A stretch of DNA of 34,408 nt from Candidatus Rokuibacteriota bacterium (GCA_003220615.1 QHTB01000165.1:1-34408); one strand, 5' to 3'; shown: positions 16,874 through 24,806, counted from the first letter of the stretch. Notes: generated by a model not told the origin, from the sequence alone. Translations and numbers: made by a program.

Positions 16874-19258
16874 CTACCGCCGTGCGGCGGCGATGAGCTG
16901 TCGGAGCCGATCGGGGCCGAGCGGCATCTCGCGCACACGCACGCCGAACGGGGCGAGTGCGTCGTCCACGGCCTCGGCCAGCAGCGCCGGCCCTGGGATG
17001 GCGCCGGCCTCGCCCACGCCCTTGACGCCCAGCGGATTGAGCGGCGATGGCGTCTCGGTGTGGACGATCTCGATCGACGGGACCTCCATCGCCGTGGGCA
17101 TCAGGAAGTCCATGAACGTGGTGGTCAGCGGCTGGCCCTCGCCGTCGTACACGATCCGCTCGTAGAGGGCGCCGCCGACGCCCTGCGCCACGCCTCCGCG
17201 GATCTGTCCCTCGACGATCATCGGATTGATCATCCGGCCGCAGTCGTGGTGGACGGCATATTTGATGATCTTCACCTCGCCGGTGGCGGGATCGACCTCC
17301 ACGATCACCGCGTGACAGCCGCTGGCGAACGTGGCGTGCGGCGGCGCGTAGTAGCCGTGGGCTTCGAGTCCCGGCTCCTCGTCAGGCGCGAGCACGGCAC
17401 CCGGCCGCGGCTTCACCAGCCGGAGCGCCGCGTCGGTCGCCTCCTTGCCGTAGGCGTAGCGGATGGGATTGGCCACCGTCGCGAGCGCGCCCAGCGTGAG
17501 CGCGGAGGCCGGCGCGCCTCGCACGCTGACGCGGCCATTCGCGATCTCGAGATCGTCCGGAGACGCCTCCAGCAGGTCCGCCGCGATCCTCAACGCCTTG
17601 TTCCGGACCTTCCGCGCGGCGACGCCGACGGCGTTGCCGCTCGTCACGAGCGCGCGGCTGGCGAAGGTGCCGGCGCCCCAGTTGAATCGCCGCGTGTCCC
17701 CGGTGATCACGGTCACGTCGGCGGGATCGCAGCCGAGCGCGTCGGCGGCGATCTGAGCGAACGTGGTCGCGTGACCCTGGCCCTGGGTCGTGAGCCCCGT
17801 GGCGACCAGCACGCGGCCGCTCGGCTCCACACGCACGTGAGCGCCCTCGTAGGGGCCGATGCCGGTGCCCTCGACGTAGCAGGCCACGCCGAGACCGAGA
17901 TGGCGCCCCTGCCGGCGCGCTTCGGCCTGGCGAGCGCGGAAATCCCGGAACCCGATCGTCTCGAGCGCCATCTCGAGGCCGCGTGGGTAGTCTCCGCTGT
18001 CGTAGCGCGTGGGGCCGCCGTCCTGGAACGTGAGGCCGACGTCCCAGGGAAACTCGTGCGGCTGGATGAAGTTCCGGCGCCGCACCTCGACGGCCTCGAG
18101 CCCCAGCTCGCGCGCCACGCGACCGATGACGCGCTCCATCACGAAGGCGCCATGGGGGCGCCCGGCCCCGCGGTACGGCGTCACGATCGCCGTGTTCGTG
18201 TACACGACGTCGAACTCGACGGCGTAATGGCGCAGCCGGTAGGGGCCGGGCAGCTGCGTCGAGGTGATCAGCGGCACGATGATCCCATATGGCGTGTAGG
18301 CGCCGGCATCGTGGACGAACCGGTCGCGCAGCGCGAGGATCCGGCCGTCGCCGTCGACCGCGACGTCCACGTCGTGAATCTGGCCGCGCTCCTGGTTGGC
18401 GGCGATCAGGTGCTCGTGGCGGTCCTCGATCCACTTCACGGGCCGGCCGAGCCGGATCGCCGCCAGCGGCACCAGGATCTCCTCGGGATAGAAGAGCATG
18501 ATCTTGGTGCCGAAGCCGCCGCCGACGTCGGGCGCGATCACGTCCACCTTGAACTCCGGGACTCCGAACATGCGCGCCAGCCCGTTCTTGATGGGCAGCG
18601 GCGCCTGGGTGGCGTCCCAGACGCGCAGCGCTCCGGCGCGCGCGTCCCATTCCGCGACCACGCCGCGCGTCTCGATCGGGCTCCCGCAGCTCCGCTCGAT
18701 CCAGAGCGTCTCGCGGAACACGCGAGCCGCGCCGGCCAGCACCGCATCGGGATCGCCGACCCGCTGGGCCAGGCGGGCCGCGCGATTGCCCGGCACGTCG
18801 GCGTGGACCAGCGGCGCGCCCTCGGCGCGGGCCGCGTCGAGGCTCGCGACGACGGGCAACGCTTGCCACGTCACCTCGATGGCCTCGAGGGCATCCTCGG
18901 CCAGGTAGCGGCTGTCGGCAACCACCAGCGCGACCGGCTCGCCGACGTAACGGACCTCGTCGGCGGCCAGCGGCCGCGGTGTTCGGGGATGAGTCAGCGC
19001 CGGGTTCGGAATGAGCAGCGGCGTCGGCTGATCGAGCTCGCCGAGGTCGGCGGCGGTGAGCACGAGCGCGACACCCGGCAGCGCGCGAGCCCTGGTCGCG
19101 TCGATCGCGACGATGCGGGCGTGGGCGTACGGGCTGCGCAGCACGGCGGCGTGCAACACGCCGGCCGGCTGAATGTCGTCCACGAAGCATCCCCGGCCCT
19201 GGAGCAGCCGGGGGTCTTCGTTCCGTGGGATGCGGGCGCCGACCGTGCGCGTGGTCAT
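16874..19258 (-). CDS. Xanthine-dehydrogenase-family molybdopterin-binding catalytic subunit (orphan)
   Basis: A 794-residue CoxL/XdhB-like large subunit that would hydroxylate a heterocycle or oxidise an aldehyde at a molybdenum cofactor. It starts RTVGARIPRNEDPRLLQGRGCFVDDI, has the cofactor motif PDVGGGFGTKIM, the active-site loop VTPYRGAGRPHG and the catalytic Glu in GVKGVGEAGAIP. The loop is of the form II (AYRGAGR) type. It lacks the CSFR motif of true aerobic CO dehydrogenase, so it is not CoxL in function. No signal peptide is seen, so it is cytoplasmic. The FAD and [2Fe-2S] subunits normally encoded beside it are absent here. Between a cytosine deaminase and a barbiturase, uracil-to-barbiturate oxidation is the most economical role (inference). 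Confidence 0.85.
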   Translation of the reverse strand: MTTRTVGARIPRNEDPRLLQGRGCFVDDIQPAGVLHAAVLRSPYAHARIVAIDATRARALPGVALVLTAADLGELDQPTPLLIPNPALTHPRTPRPLAADEVRYVGEPVALVVADSRYLAEDALEAIEVTWQALPVVASLDAARAEGAPLVHADVPGNRAARLAQRVGDPDAVLAGAARVFRETLWIERSCGSPIETRGVVAEWDARAGALRVWDATQAPLPIKNGLARMFGVPEFKVDVIAPDVGGGFGTKIMLFYPEEILVPLAAIRLGRPVKWIEDRHEHLIAANQERGQIHDVDVAVDGDGRILALRDRFVHDAGAYTPYGIIVPLITSTQLPGPYRLRHYAVEFDVVYTNTAIVTPYRGAGRPHGAFVMERVIGRVARELGLEAVEVRRRNFIQPHEFPWDVGLTFQDGGPTRYDSGDYPRGLEMALETIGFRDFRARQAEARRQGRHLGLGVACYVEGTGIGPYEGAHVRVEPSGRVLVATGLTTQGQGHATTFAQIAADALGCDPADVTVITGDTRRFNWGAGTFASRALVTSGNAVGVAARKVRNKALRIAADLLEASPDDLEIANGRVSVRGAPASALTLGALATVANPIRYAYGKEATDAALRLVKPRPGAVLAPDEEPGLEAHGYYAPPHATFASGCHAVIVEVDPATGEVKIIKYAVHHDCGRMINPMIVEGQIRGGVAQGVGGALYERIVYDGEGQPLTTTFMDFLMPTAMEVPSIEIVHTETPSPLNPLGVKGVGEAGAIPGPALLAEAVDDALAPFGVRVREMPLGPDRLRQLIAAARR

Positions 19259-19273
19259 CGGCCGCCCGTGAGC

Positions 19274-19729
19274 TTACTCTTCGCCGATGTCCTCGTTCCA
19301 GATCTCGGGGTGGGCCGCGATGTATCGGGCGAGCATGTCGATGCACTCGCGCGAGTTGAGATCGATGATCTCGACCCCGTGCTCGCGGAGCCAGTCGATG
19401 CCGCCCGGGAAGTTGACGGACTCGCCGACGATCACGGTGCGGATGCGGAACTGGCGGACCAGCCCGCTGCAGTACCAGCACGGCGCCAGCGTCGTGACCA
19501 TGATCTTGTCGCGATAGCTTCGCTGCCGGCCGGCGTTGCGGAAGGCGTCCGTCTCGCCGTGCAACGACGGGTCGTTCTGCTGGACGCGCCGGTTGTGGCC
19601 TCGCCCGAGCAGCCGGCCCTGGGTGTCGAAGAGGGCGCCGCCGATCGGGATGCCACCCTCGGCCAGTCCCTGGCGCGCCTCGGCGAGAGCGACGTCGAGC
19701 ATGGCGTAACGGTCGAGATCGATCCTCAT
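19274..19729 (-). CDS. Cytosine deaminase, yeast Fcy1-type
   Basis: A 151-residue zinc nucleobase deaminase converting cytosine to uracil and ammonia. Zinc ligands are H57 (LHGET), C84 and C87 (APCWYC), and E59 is the proton shuttle. Aligned by eye with yeast cytosine deaminase (158 residues), the cytosine-contacting residues are also kept: N46 (yeast N51), F107 in VGESVNF (F114), and W144 and D147 in the C-terminal PEIWNEDIGE (W152 and D155, yeast DWFEDIGE). This set separates it from guanine and tRNA-adenosine deaminases. It starts at ATG 19729, is the first gene of the operon, and ends 15 bases before the molybdenum subunit gene. TATCAT on the minus strand (19749-19744) is a possible -10 giving a very short leader. 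Confidence 0.85.
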   Translation of the reverse strand: MRIDLDRYAMLDVALAEARQGLAEGGIPIGGALFDTQGRLLGRGHNRRVQQNDPSLHGETDAFRNAGRQRSYRDKIMVTTLAPCWYCSGLVRQFRIRTVIVGESVNFPGGIDWLREHGVEIIDLNSRECIDMLARYIAAHPEIWNEDIGEE

Positions 19730-19777
19730 TCCGTGCGCCCAGGATGATACGCCGGCTGCTACGCGGGCGCCGGCTGT

Positions 19778-19823
19778 TCTACGACCAAGGCCCCATAGCC
19801 AGGCCCCGGCGGTTCCCTATACT
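19778..19823 (+). promoter_or_regulatory. GGGACC box A with -10 element
   Basis: The right half GGCCCCATAG and the left GACC flank a central AA (19787-19788). TATACT (19818-19823) starts 29 bases after the centre, so the box would be centred near -42. The predicted transcript begins at about 19830, exactly at the GTG of the receiver gene. Confidence 0.65.
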
Positions 19824-19829
19824 GATCCT

Positions 19830-20219
19830 GTGCTGGAAACGTGCGGCCCAATGGCGGGCTCGCCGGTCGTCGGCATCGTCGACGACGATGCATCGCTGCT
19901 GCGTGCGCTGCGGCGGCTACTTCAGGCGGTGGGTTTCACCGTCGAAACCTTCGGATCTGGTGAGGAGTTCCTTCGGTCCGTACGTCGTCCTCCGAGCTGC
20001 CTCGTGCTCGATATCCACCTGGGCACGCTCACGGGCTTCGATCTCCACGAATGGCTGCTCGCTTCCGGAGCGTCGGTGCCGACGGTATTCATCACGGGTC
20101 ACGACGACGACACGACACGAGAACGGGCGCGGAAAGCCGGGGCGGTCGCGTACCTGTGCAAGCCGTTCGACGACCAGTCGCTGATCACGGCCATCGAGCG
20201 GGCGCTCGCACAAAACTGA
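19830..20219 (+). CDS. Stand-alone FixJ-type receiver protein
   Basis: A single receiver domain of 122-129 residues most like the N-terminal half of FixJ-family regulators. Counting from ATG 19851, the acidic pocket is DDD at 11-13, the phospho-acceptor is Asp54 (LVLDIHLG), the switch Thr is 82 (FITGHDD) and the Lys is 104 (YLCKPFDD), so phosphorylation should work. There is no DNA-binding domain; it could be a phosphate shuttle or act through protein contacts. GTG 19830 would give a leaderless message from the promoter described above; ATG 19851 gives a 21-base leader without a clear ribosome site. I list the longer form. It is the only gene in the right-hand island that could sense a signal. 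Confidence 0.8.
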   Translation: MLETCGPMAGSPVVGIVDDDASLLRALRRLLQAVGFTVETFGSGEEFLRSVRRPPSCLVLDIHLGTLTGFDLHEWLLASGASVPTVFITGHDDDTTRERARKAGAVAYLCKPFDDQSLITAIERALAQN

Positions 20220-20256
20220 TCCTGGCGTCACGCCGCTGGTCGGCGCTCCTTCGAGA

Positions 20257-20508
20257 CTAGTTCGCCGGCCCCGCCGTGTAGCCCCGGTCGGCCATGCAGC
20301 GACGGTAGCGATCCTGATCGACGGTGTTGTGTGGCCCCCTGAGACCCGGGACGACCATGCTGGAATTGAGCAGGCAGCTCGCCGTGTCCTGGTCGAGCTG
20401 CTCCTTGGTCATCCCTGGCTTCATCCAGCCATCGGAGGTCGAGCCGCAGGCGGTGAGCAGCGTGAGCCCGACCGCCGACGAGACAGCGAACCCCGAGAGC
20501 GTCTTCAT
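20257..20508 (-). CDS. Small lipoprotein of unknown function
   Basis: An 83-residue protein with signal peptide and lipobox LLTAC (Cys21). The mature part includes WMKPGMTKEQLDQDTASC and a C-terminal RYRRCMADRGY segment. This layout is common in small Gram-negative envelope lipoproteins of the 'MKPGMTxxQ' kind, where a short conserved stretch precedes Cys-containing helices. GGAGG lies before ATG 20508. A GGGACC box with a TAGAGG -10 element precedes it at the standard spacing, giving a leader of about 15 bases. It is convergent with the receiver gene, with 37 bases between stops. Confidence 0.75.
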   Translation of the reverse strand: MKTLSGFAVSSAVGLTLLTACGSTSDGWMKPGMTKEQLDQDTASCLLNSSMVVPGLRGPHNTVDQDRYRRCMADRGYTAGPAN

Positions 20509-20529
20509 GGCCGTCCTCCAGCCATCGAC

Positions 20530-20603
20530 CTCTACCCGATCCAGGTCATCCGGACTATGGGACCTTCGTCGTATGGCGAATGCAGGTGATCGCGTCGAAG
20601 AAT
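20530..20603. promoter_or_regulatory. GGGACC box G, probably bidirectional
   Basis: TATGGGACCTTCGTCGTATG (20557-20576), centre 20566-20567. On the minus strand TAGAGG (20535-20530) starts 31 bases from the centre, towards the lipoprotein gene. On the plus strand AAGAAT (20598-20603) lies at the same distance, towards the DUF2254 gene. Confidence 0.65.
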
Positions 20604-21938
20604 CACCGTCGTGACACGCGACCGAGCGGTGAAGGCGCCCGGGCCACGGAAGGTCTCCTCCTGACCTGGCTTCAGCGCCACCGTCTGCGGCGCCTGCTCG
20701 GCGCGTCGCTGTGGATCACCCCGGCCGCGTGTATGGTGGGTGCCATTGCCATCGCCCCGCTCATCCGCCGCCTCGATGAGGCGACGCGGTGGTCCCTGTT
20801 CGGATTCGGCCCGGCGGGCGCACGGGCGCTCACGGCCGCGTTCGTCAGCACGACATTCACGTGCATCGTGTTCGTCTTCACCATCCTGCTCGTGGCCGTG
20901 CAGATCGCCAGCGCCCAGCTCACTCCCCGTATCATTGCCCGCGCGTTCGCGAACAACGCGACCCGCGCCGCCGTCGGACTCTTCGCCTTCACGTTCGTCT
21001 ACGGGCTCGCCGTGCTGAGCCGGATCGACGCATCGGTGCCGCAACTCGGGATTGCGCTCACGATCGTGCTCAACATGGCCACCATCGCGACATTCGTCTA
21101 TCTCGTGAGCTATCTCGGAGAGCACCTCCGGCCGGTGAGCGTGCTCACCGACGTGGGTAATCGGGGGATCCGGGTCATCGAGCAGGTCTACCCGAGCCGC
21201 CTCACCGAGGAGACCGCGCCGGCCGAGGTGCTCGCCGCCCCACCCAGCCAGACCGTCGAGCTGTCGAGCAAGTCCGGAGTCGTGCTCGCCCTCGACATCA
21301 AGGGCCTCACCGCGCTCGCCGAACGTGAGGACTGCATCATCGAGGTCGTGCCGCAGGTCGGCGACTTCGTGGCCAAGGGCGACCCACTGTTCAACATCTA
21401 TGGCGGGAGCCGTCGGCTCGACACGTCGGTCCGGGAGTCCATCGCGCTCGGCTCGGAGCGGACGATGGAACAGGATCCGGCGTTCGCCTTCCGCATCGTC
21501 GTCGACATCGCGCTGAAGGCGCTGTCGCCGGCGATCAACGACCCGACGACCGCCGTGCTCGCCATCGACCAGATTCACCACCTCCTGCGCAAGGTCGGGC
21601 TTCGCCAGCTCGACACCGGTGTGGTGCGAGACCGCGCGGGGCGGGCGCGCCTGGTGTACCGGACGCCCGACTGGGAGGACTTCGTCGAGCTCGCCGTCAC
21701 CGAGATACGCCAGTACGGCGCCGACAGCGTGCAGGTCGCCCGTCGCCTCCTGGCCATGCTCGAGAACCTGCTGGCCTCTCTGCCGCCGACCCGCACGGGC
21801 CCGCTGCGGACCGAGCTGACGTTGCACGAGGAGAGCGTCGCCCTCCACTTTCGCAGCGCCGAGGACCGATCGCGCGCCTCGCAACCGGATTCCCAGGGCG
21901 TTGGAGGTGCCAGCGGGAGTCGGACGAAGGTCCCATAG
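20580..21938 (+). CDS. DUF2254 integral membrane protein
   Basis: A protein of up to 452 residues. About four transmembrane helices lie in the first third (SLWITPAACMVGAIAIAPLI; AAFVSTTFTCIVFVFTILLVAVQI; ALTIVLNMATIATFVYLVSYL; and one between). A soluble DUF2254 C-terminus follows, with DPAFAFRIVVDIALKALSPAINDPTTA as its best-conserved block. Function in the family is unknown. The start is uncertain: ATG 20580 lies within the predicted promoter. A CTG at 20661, preceded by GGAAGG, would give an N-terminus (TWLQRHRLRRLLGASLW) of the length usual in the family. The stop codon lies inside the GGGACC box that serves the next gene. Confidence 0.8.
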   Translation: MQVIASKNHRRDTRPSGEGARATEGLLLTWLQRHRLRRLLGASLWITPAACMVGAIAIAPLIRRLDEATRWSLFGFGPAGARALTAAFVSTTFTCIVFVFTILLVAVQIASAQLTPRIIARAFANNATRAAVGLFAFTFVYGLAVLSRIDASVPQLGIALTIVLNMATIATFVYLVSYLGEHLRPVSVLTDVGNRGIRVIEQVYPSRLTEETAPAEVLAAPPSQTVELSSKSGVVLALDIKGLTALAEREDCIIEVVPQVGDFVAKGDPLFNIYGGSRRLDTSVRESIALGSERTMEQDPAFAFRIVVDIALKALSPAINDPTTAVLAIDQIHHLLRKVGLRQLDTGVVRDRAGRARLVYRTPDWEDFVELAVTEIRQYGADSVQVARRLLAMLENLLASLPPTRTGPLRTELTLHEESVALHFRSAEDRSRASQPDSQGVGGASGSRTKVP

Positions 21939-21964
21939 CCGACCGTTCCCGGGACTGCGAGCAT
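21918..21964 (+). promoter_or_regulatory. GGGACC box B with -10 element
   Basis: GACGAAGGTCCCATAGC with central AA at 21927-21928 overlaps the end of the DUF2254 gene. GAGCAT (21959-21964) starts 31 bases after the centre. The transcript would start near 21971, leaving a leader of about 180 bases before the solute-binding protein gene. Confidence 0.6.
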
Positions 21965-22154
21965 CCCGTCGATGCGCGAGCGAGAGAAGCGAGCGAACCC
22001 TGACGAACGCGCGGCTGGGACCGGACGTCCAGCGCGAGCCGGGAGTCGCGTGTTGGGCTACGCCGATTGCGGGTTCTCTCGGTCCCGACCGCCTGCGGAC
22101 CGTGATCGCAGCGAAGAATCATCGACCCCCAAAACGGAACAAGCGAGGAAAGCG

Positions 22155-23012
22155 ATGAAACGATCTGCCGTCGTCGTGCTGCTGGTGCTGTCGATGGCCG
22201 TGCCCGCGGCCGCTCAGGAGCTGCAAGGGACGCTCAAGAAGATGAAGACCGCGGGAACCATCGTCCTGGGATACCGCGAGAACTCCGCTCCATTCTCCTT
22301 CGTCGGCAGCGATGGAAAGCCCACCGGGTACTCCATCGATCTGTGCACGCGGATCGTGACCGAGGTACAGGAGGCGCTCAGCCTGCCCCAGCTGAAGGTC
22401 CGCTGGGCGCCGGTGACCGTCGCCGACCGCATCGACGCCGTGACGAGCGGCCGTATCGACATGGAGTGCGGATCGACGACCGTCACGCTCTCACGGCAGG
22501 AGCGGGTGGACTTCAGTCCGCTGATCTTCATCGACGGTGGCGGCCTCCTCGTCGGCACGAGCTCCCAGATCCGGAGCGTCTCCGACCTGGGAGACAAGAA
22601 GGTGGCCGTCATTCCCGGCACGACCACGGAGCCGGCCCTGCAGGCGGCGCTGCAGAAGCGCCTGGTGCGAGCGCAGATCGTCCCGGTCAAGGATCACGAC
22701 GAGGGCCGCGCGGCTCTGGAGAGCGGTAAGGCCGACGCCTACGCCTCCGACCGAGTCCTGCTCGTCGGCCTCCTCGTCGGATCCAAGGACCCCGAGAAGC
22801 TCACGCTCGTCGACGAGCAATTCTCGTATGAACCCTACGGGCTCATGCTCCGACGCGGAGACCCGGCCTTCCGCCACGTCGTGAACCGGGCGCTCTCCCG
22901 TCTCTACCGGTCCGACGAGATCGTCCGGATCTACGAGAAGTGGTTCCGTGTGCTGGGCCGCCCGAGCCCCGCCCTGGTGCTCATGTACCTCCTGAACGCC
23001 GTGCCGGAGTAA
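22155..23012 (+). CDS. Amino-acid ABC transporter solute-binding protein (family 3, GltI-like)
   Basis: A 285-residue periplasmic binding protein. The signal peptide runs MKRSAVVVLLVLSMAVPAAAQ. The SBP_bac_3 fold is marked by GTIVLGYRENSAPFSFVGSDGKPTGYSIDLC, the ligand-contact region ECGSTTVTLSRQERVDFSPLIF, VIPGTTTEPAL and the C-terminal IYEKWF. The R-E-R-V-D-F block and overall pattern fit glutamate/aspartate binders. ATG 22155 is chosen because it starts the signal peptide and follows GAGGAAAG; the open frame back to 21972 is leader. No permease or ATPase gene lies nearby, so it is an orphan binding protein that either uses a distant transporter or works as a sensor. Confidence 0.88.
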   Translation: MKRSAVVVLLVLSMAVPAAAQELQGTLKKMKTAGTIVLGYRENSAPFSFVGSDGKPTGYSIDLCTRIVTEVQEALSLPQLKVRWAPVTVADRIDAVTSGRIDMECGSTTVTLSRQERVDFSPLIFIDGGGLLVGTSSQIRSVSDLGDKKVAVIPGTTTEPALQAALQKRLVRAQIVPVKDHDEGRAALESGKADAYASDRVLLVGLLVGSKDPEKLTLVDEQFSYEPYGLMLRRGDPAFRHVVNRALSRLYRSDEIVRIYEKWFRVLGRPSPALVLMYLLNAVPE

Positions 23013-23043
23013 GTCGGCACCGACGGAGACCGAGGCGTCGAAC

Positions 23044-24024
23044 ATGACCACGCCGACTCAGCAACACCCGTATGTGAACGTCCCGGAAACGGTGTCGAAA
23101 GAGGCGCAGGAATTCCTCCGGACGTTACGGGATCCGGCGCTCATGCCCGCGTTCCCCGACGCAGGAGACCTGGCCGGCTGGAAAAAGGTGCAGGCCTTCG
23201 CAGAAGCGGCCGGCACGGCGACGTCCGCGCCCCGTCTCAAGCGCTACGAGCACACCGTCAGGGAGACGAGTCTGGGCGGGGTCCCGGTGCTGGACGTGCG
23301 TCCCAAAAACTGGACGGACAACGGCAAGGTCCTCGTCTACACCCACGGTGGCGCCCACGTGATGTCGAGCGCCGCATCCACCCTCGGCCGTGCCGTCATC
23401 GCCGCCCACGAAACAGGGCTCCGCGTGATCTCCGTCGACTACACGCTCGCGCCGTTCGCCAAATACGACCAGATGTCCGATCAGGTCATCGCGGCGATCC
23501 AGGCGCTGCGAAGCGACGGCCAACGCCTCTCGGACACGGCCATCTACGGGGACGCGTCCGGCGGCGGGCTGGCCGCCGCGGCCGTTCTCAAGATGCGCGA
23601 CCGAGGGCTGGGGATGCCGGCAGCGATCGTGCTGGTGTCTCCGTGGTTGGACGTCACCGCGAGCGGCGATACGGAAACCACGCTGCGCACGGCCGATCCG
23701 AATGCCCTGGACGAACGGCATGCCAGGCAAGCCGCCGCCGCCTACGCCGCCCTCGAGCATCACAAGGATCCGTACGCGTCACCCGTCTATGGCGACTACT
23801 CCACGGGCTTTCCGCCGACGCTCATCCAGGGCGGTCTGAAGGAGGTCTTGCTCAGCGGCTTCGTGCGGATGTACCAGGCGCTCGATACGGCCGGCGTGAC
23901 GGTGAAGCTCGATCTTTACGAGGGCATGATCCACAACTTCCCGGATCGGATCCCCGACGCGCCGGAGGCGATCGCGGCGCGCCAGAAGATGCGCGCGTTT
24001 CTTCATCAGCATCTCGGACTGTGA
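23044..24024 (+). CDS. Alpha/beta hydrolase, hormone-sensitive-lipase type
   Basis: A 326-residue esterase-like protein without a signal peptide. The oxyanion motif is HGGA (101-104) in place of HGGG. The nucleophile region reads YGDASGGGL (168-176) where the family has GDSAGG, so the Ser (172) is shifted by one position. The C-terminal His lies in YEGMIHNFP, and SPWLDVTASGDTE and DPYASPVYGDYSTGFPPTLIQGG are standard HSL blocks. The gene lies 31 bases after the solute-binding protein and 23 bases before the next gene, so they probably form one transcript. The altered elbow makes catalysis uncertain. Confidence 0.82.
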   Translation: MTTPTQQHPYVNVPETVSKEAQEFLRTLRDPALMPAFPDAGDLAGWKKVQAFAEAAGTATSAPRLKRYEHTVRETSLGGVPVLDVRPKNWTDNGKVLVYTHGGAHVMSSAASTLGRAVIAAHETGLRVISVDYTLAPFAKYDQMSDQVIAAIQALRSDGQRLSDTAIYGDASGGGLAAAAVLKMRDRGLGMPAAIVLVSPWLDVTASGDTETTLRTADPNALDERHARQAAAAYAALEHHKDPYASPVYGDYSTGFPPTLIQGGLKEVLLSGFVRMYQALDTAGVTVKLDLYEGMIHNFPDRIPDAPEAIAARQKMRAFLHQHLGL

Positions 24025-24047
24025 CCGCGACGACGAGGAGAGAGATC

Positions 24048-24779
24048 ATGGCGACCAGAGACGAAACGGGGCCCTGGGACGCGGCGCTAGCGCAGCTCCG
24101 CGAATGGGATCCGGCCTGGGCCGAGGCGTGCGTGAAGATGACCACGAACCCCTGGGGCACGGGGGTGCTGCCACGAAAGATCGCGGAGCTGATCGGCATC
24201 GCGCTCAACGCGGCCTGCACCAACCTCGACCCGGGCGGCACGCGCCGTCACATCCGCGCTGCGCTCGAGGCGGGCGCGACCCGCGATGAGATCCTGTTCG
24301 TTCTCAAGTGCGCGTCCGTGTTGTCGATCCATTCGTGCAGCCTGGGCGCTCCCATTCTCCTCGAGGAGGCCCTCGCCGCGGGCGTGAAGCCAGCCAGACG
24401 TTCGAATGGCATCGCGACGCCGGCCTGCGACAAGATGCGGGTGATCGGCCAGTGGAGCCGAGCCTGGGATCCCTTTTTCGAGCTGGACCCGGTGTGGACC
24501 GAAGAGTTCATGGCCACCGGGATCGGGATTTACGCGCGTGGCGTGATGCCCCCCAAGGAGGTCGAGCTCCTGAGCATCGCCTTCGACGCGTCCTACACCC
24601 ACATGTACGCGCCCGGCACGCGCCGGCACATCAAGGCGGCCCTCAGGCTGGGCGCGACCATGGAGGAGATCATGGAGGTGCTGAAGCTCTGCGCTGTCCA
24701 GGGCGTCCAGGCCTGCAATCTCGGCGTGCCGATTCTGGCGGAGGAGCTGGAGCGCGTCGAGCGAAAGATCAGGTATTAG
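24048..24779 (+). CDS. Carboxymuconolactone-decarboxylase-like protein with two repeats
   Basis: A 243-residue protein with two copies of the CMD/AhpD helical unit. The N-terminal copy has VLPRKIAELIGIALNAACTNLDPGGTRRHIRAALEAGATRDEILFVLKCASVLSIHSCSLG and the C-terminal copy has VMPPKEVELLSIAFDASYTHMYAPGTRRHIKAALRLGATMEEIMEVLKLCAVQGVQACNLG. The redox CxxC of AhpD is absent in both, so peroxidase-type chemistry is unlikely; a lactone decarboxylase or an unknown role remains. GAGGAGAG precedes ATG 24048. It is co-directional and close to the hydrolase upstream and the lipoprotein downstream (27-base gap). Confidence 0.83.
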   Translation: MATRDETGPWDAALAQLREWDPAWAEACVKMTTNPWGTGVLPRKIAELIGIALNAACTNLDPGGTRRHIRAALEAGATRDEILFVLKCASVLSIHSCSLGAPILLEEALAAGVKPARRSNGIATPACDKMRVIGQWSRAWDPFFELDPVWTEEFMATGIGIYARGVMPPKEVELLSIAFDASYTHMYAPGTRRHIKAALRLGATMEEIMEVLKLCAVQGVQACNLGVPILAEELERVERKIRY

Positions 24780-24806
24780 GGTGTCGAAACTCTAAAGGAG
24801 GAGACC

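Noticed and set aside
16874..19258. Aerobic carbon monoxide dehydrogenase (CoxL form I)
   Set aside because: The active-site loop is TPYRGAGRP, not the CSFR type, and coxS and coxM are absent.
22081..22101. GGTCC...GGACC inverted repeat as a regulatory box
   Set aside because: Half-sites are 11 bases apart instead of 2 and the spacing to AAGAAT does not match the other boxes.
21972..22154. Start of the solute-binding protein at ATG 21972
   Set aside because: It would put a 61-residue Arg-rich stretch before an obvious signal peptide; ATG 22155 has a ribosome site and starts the signal.
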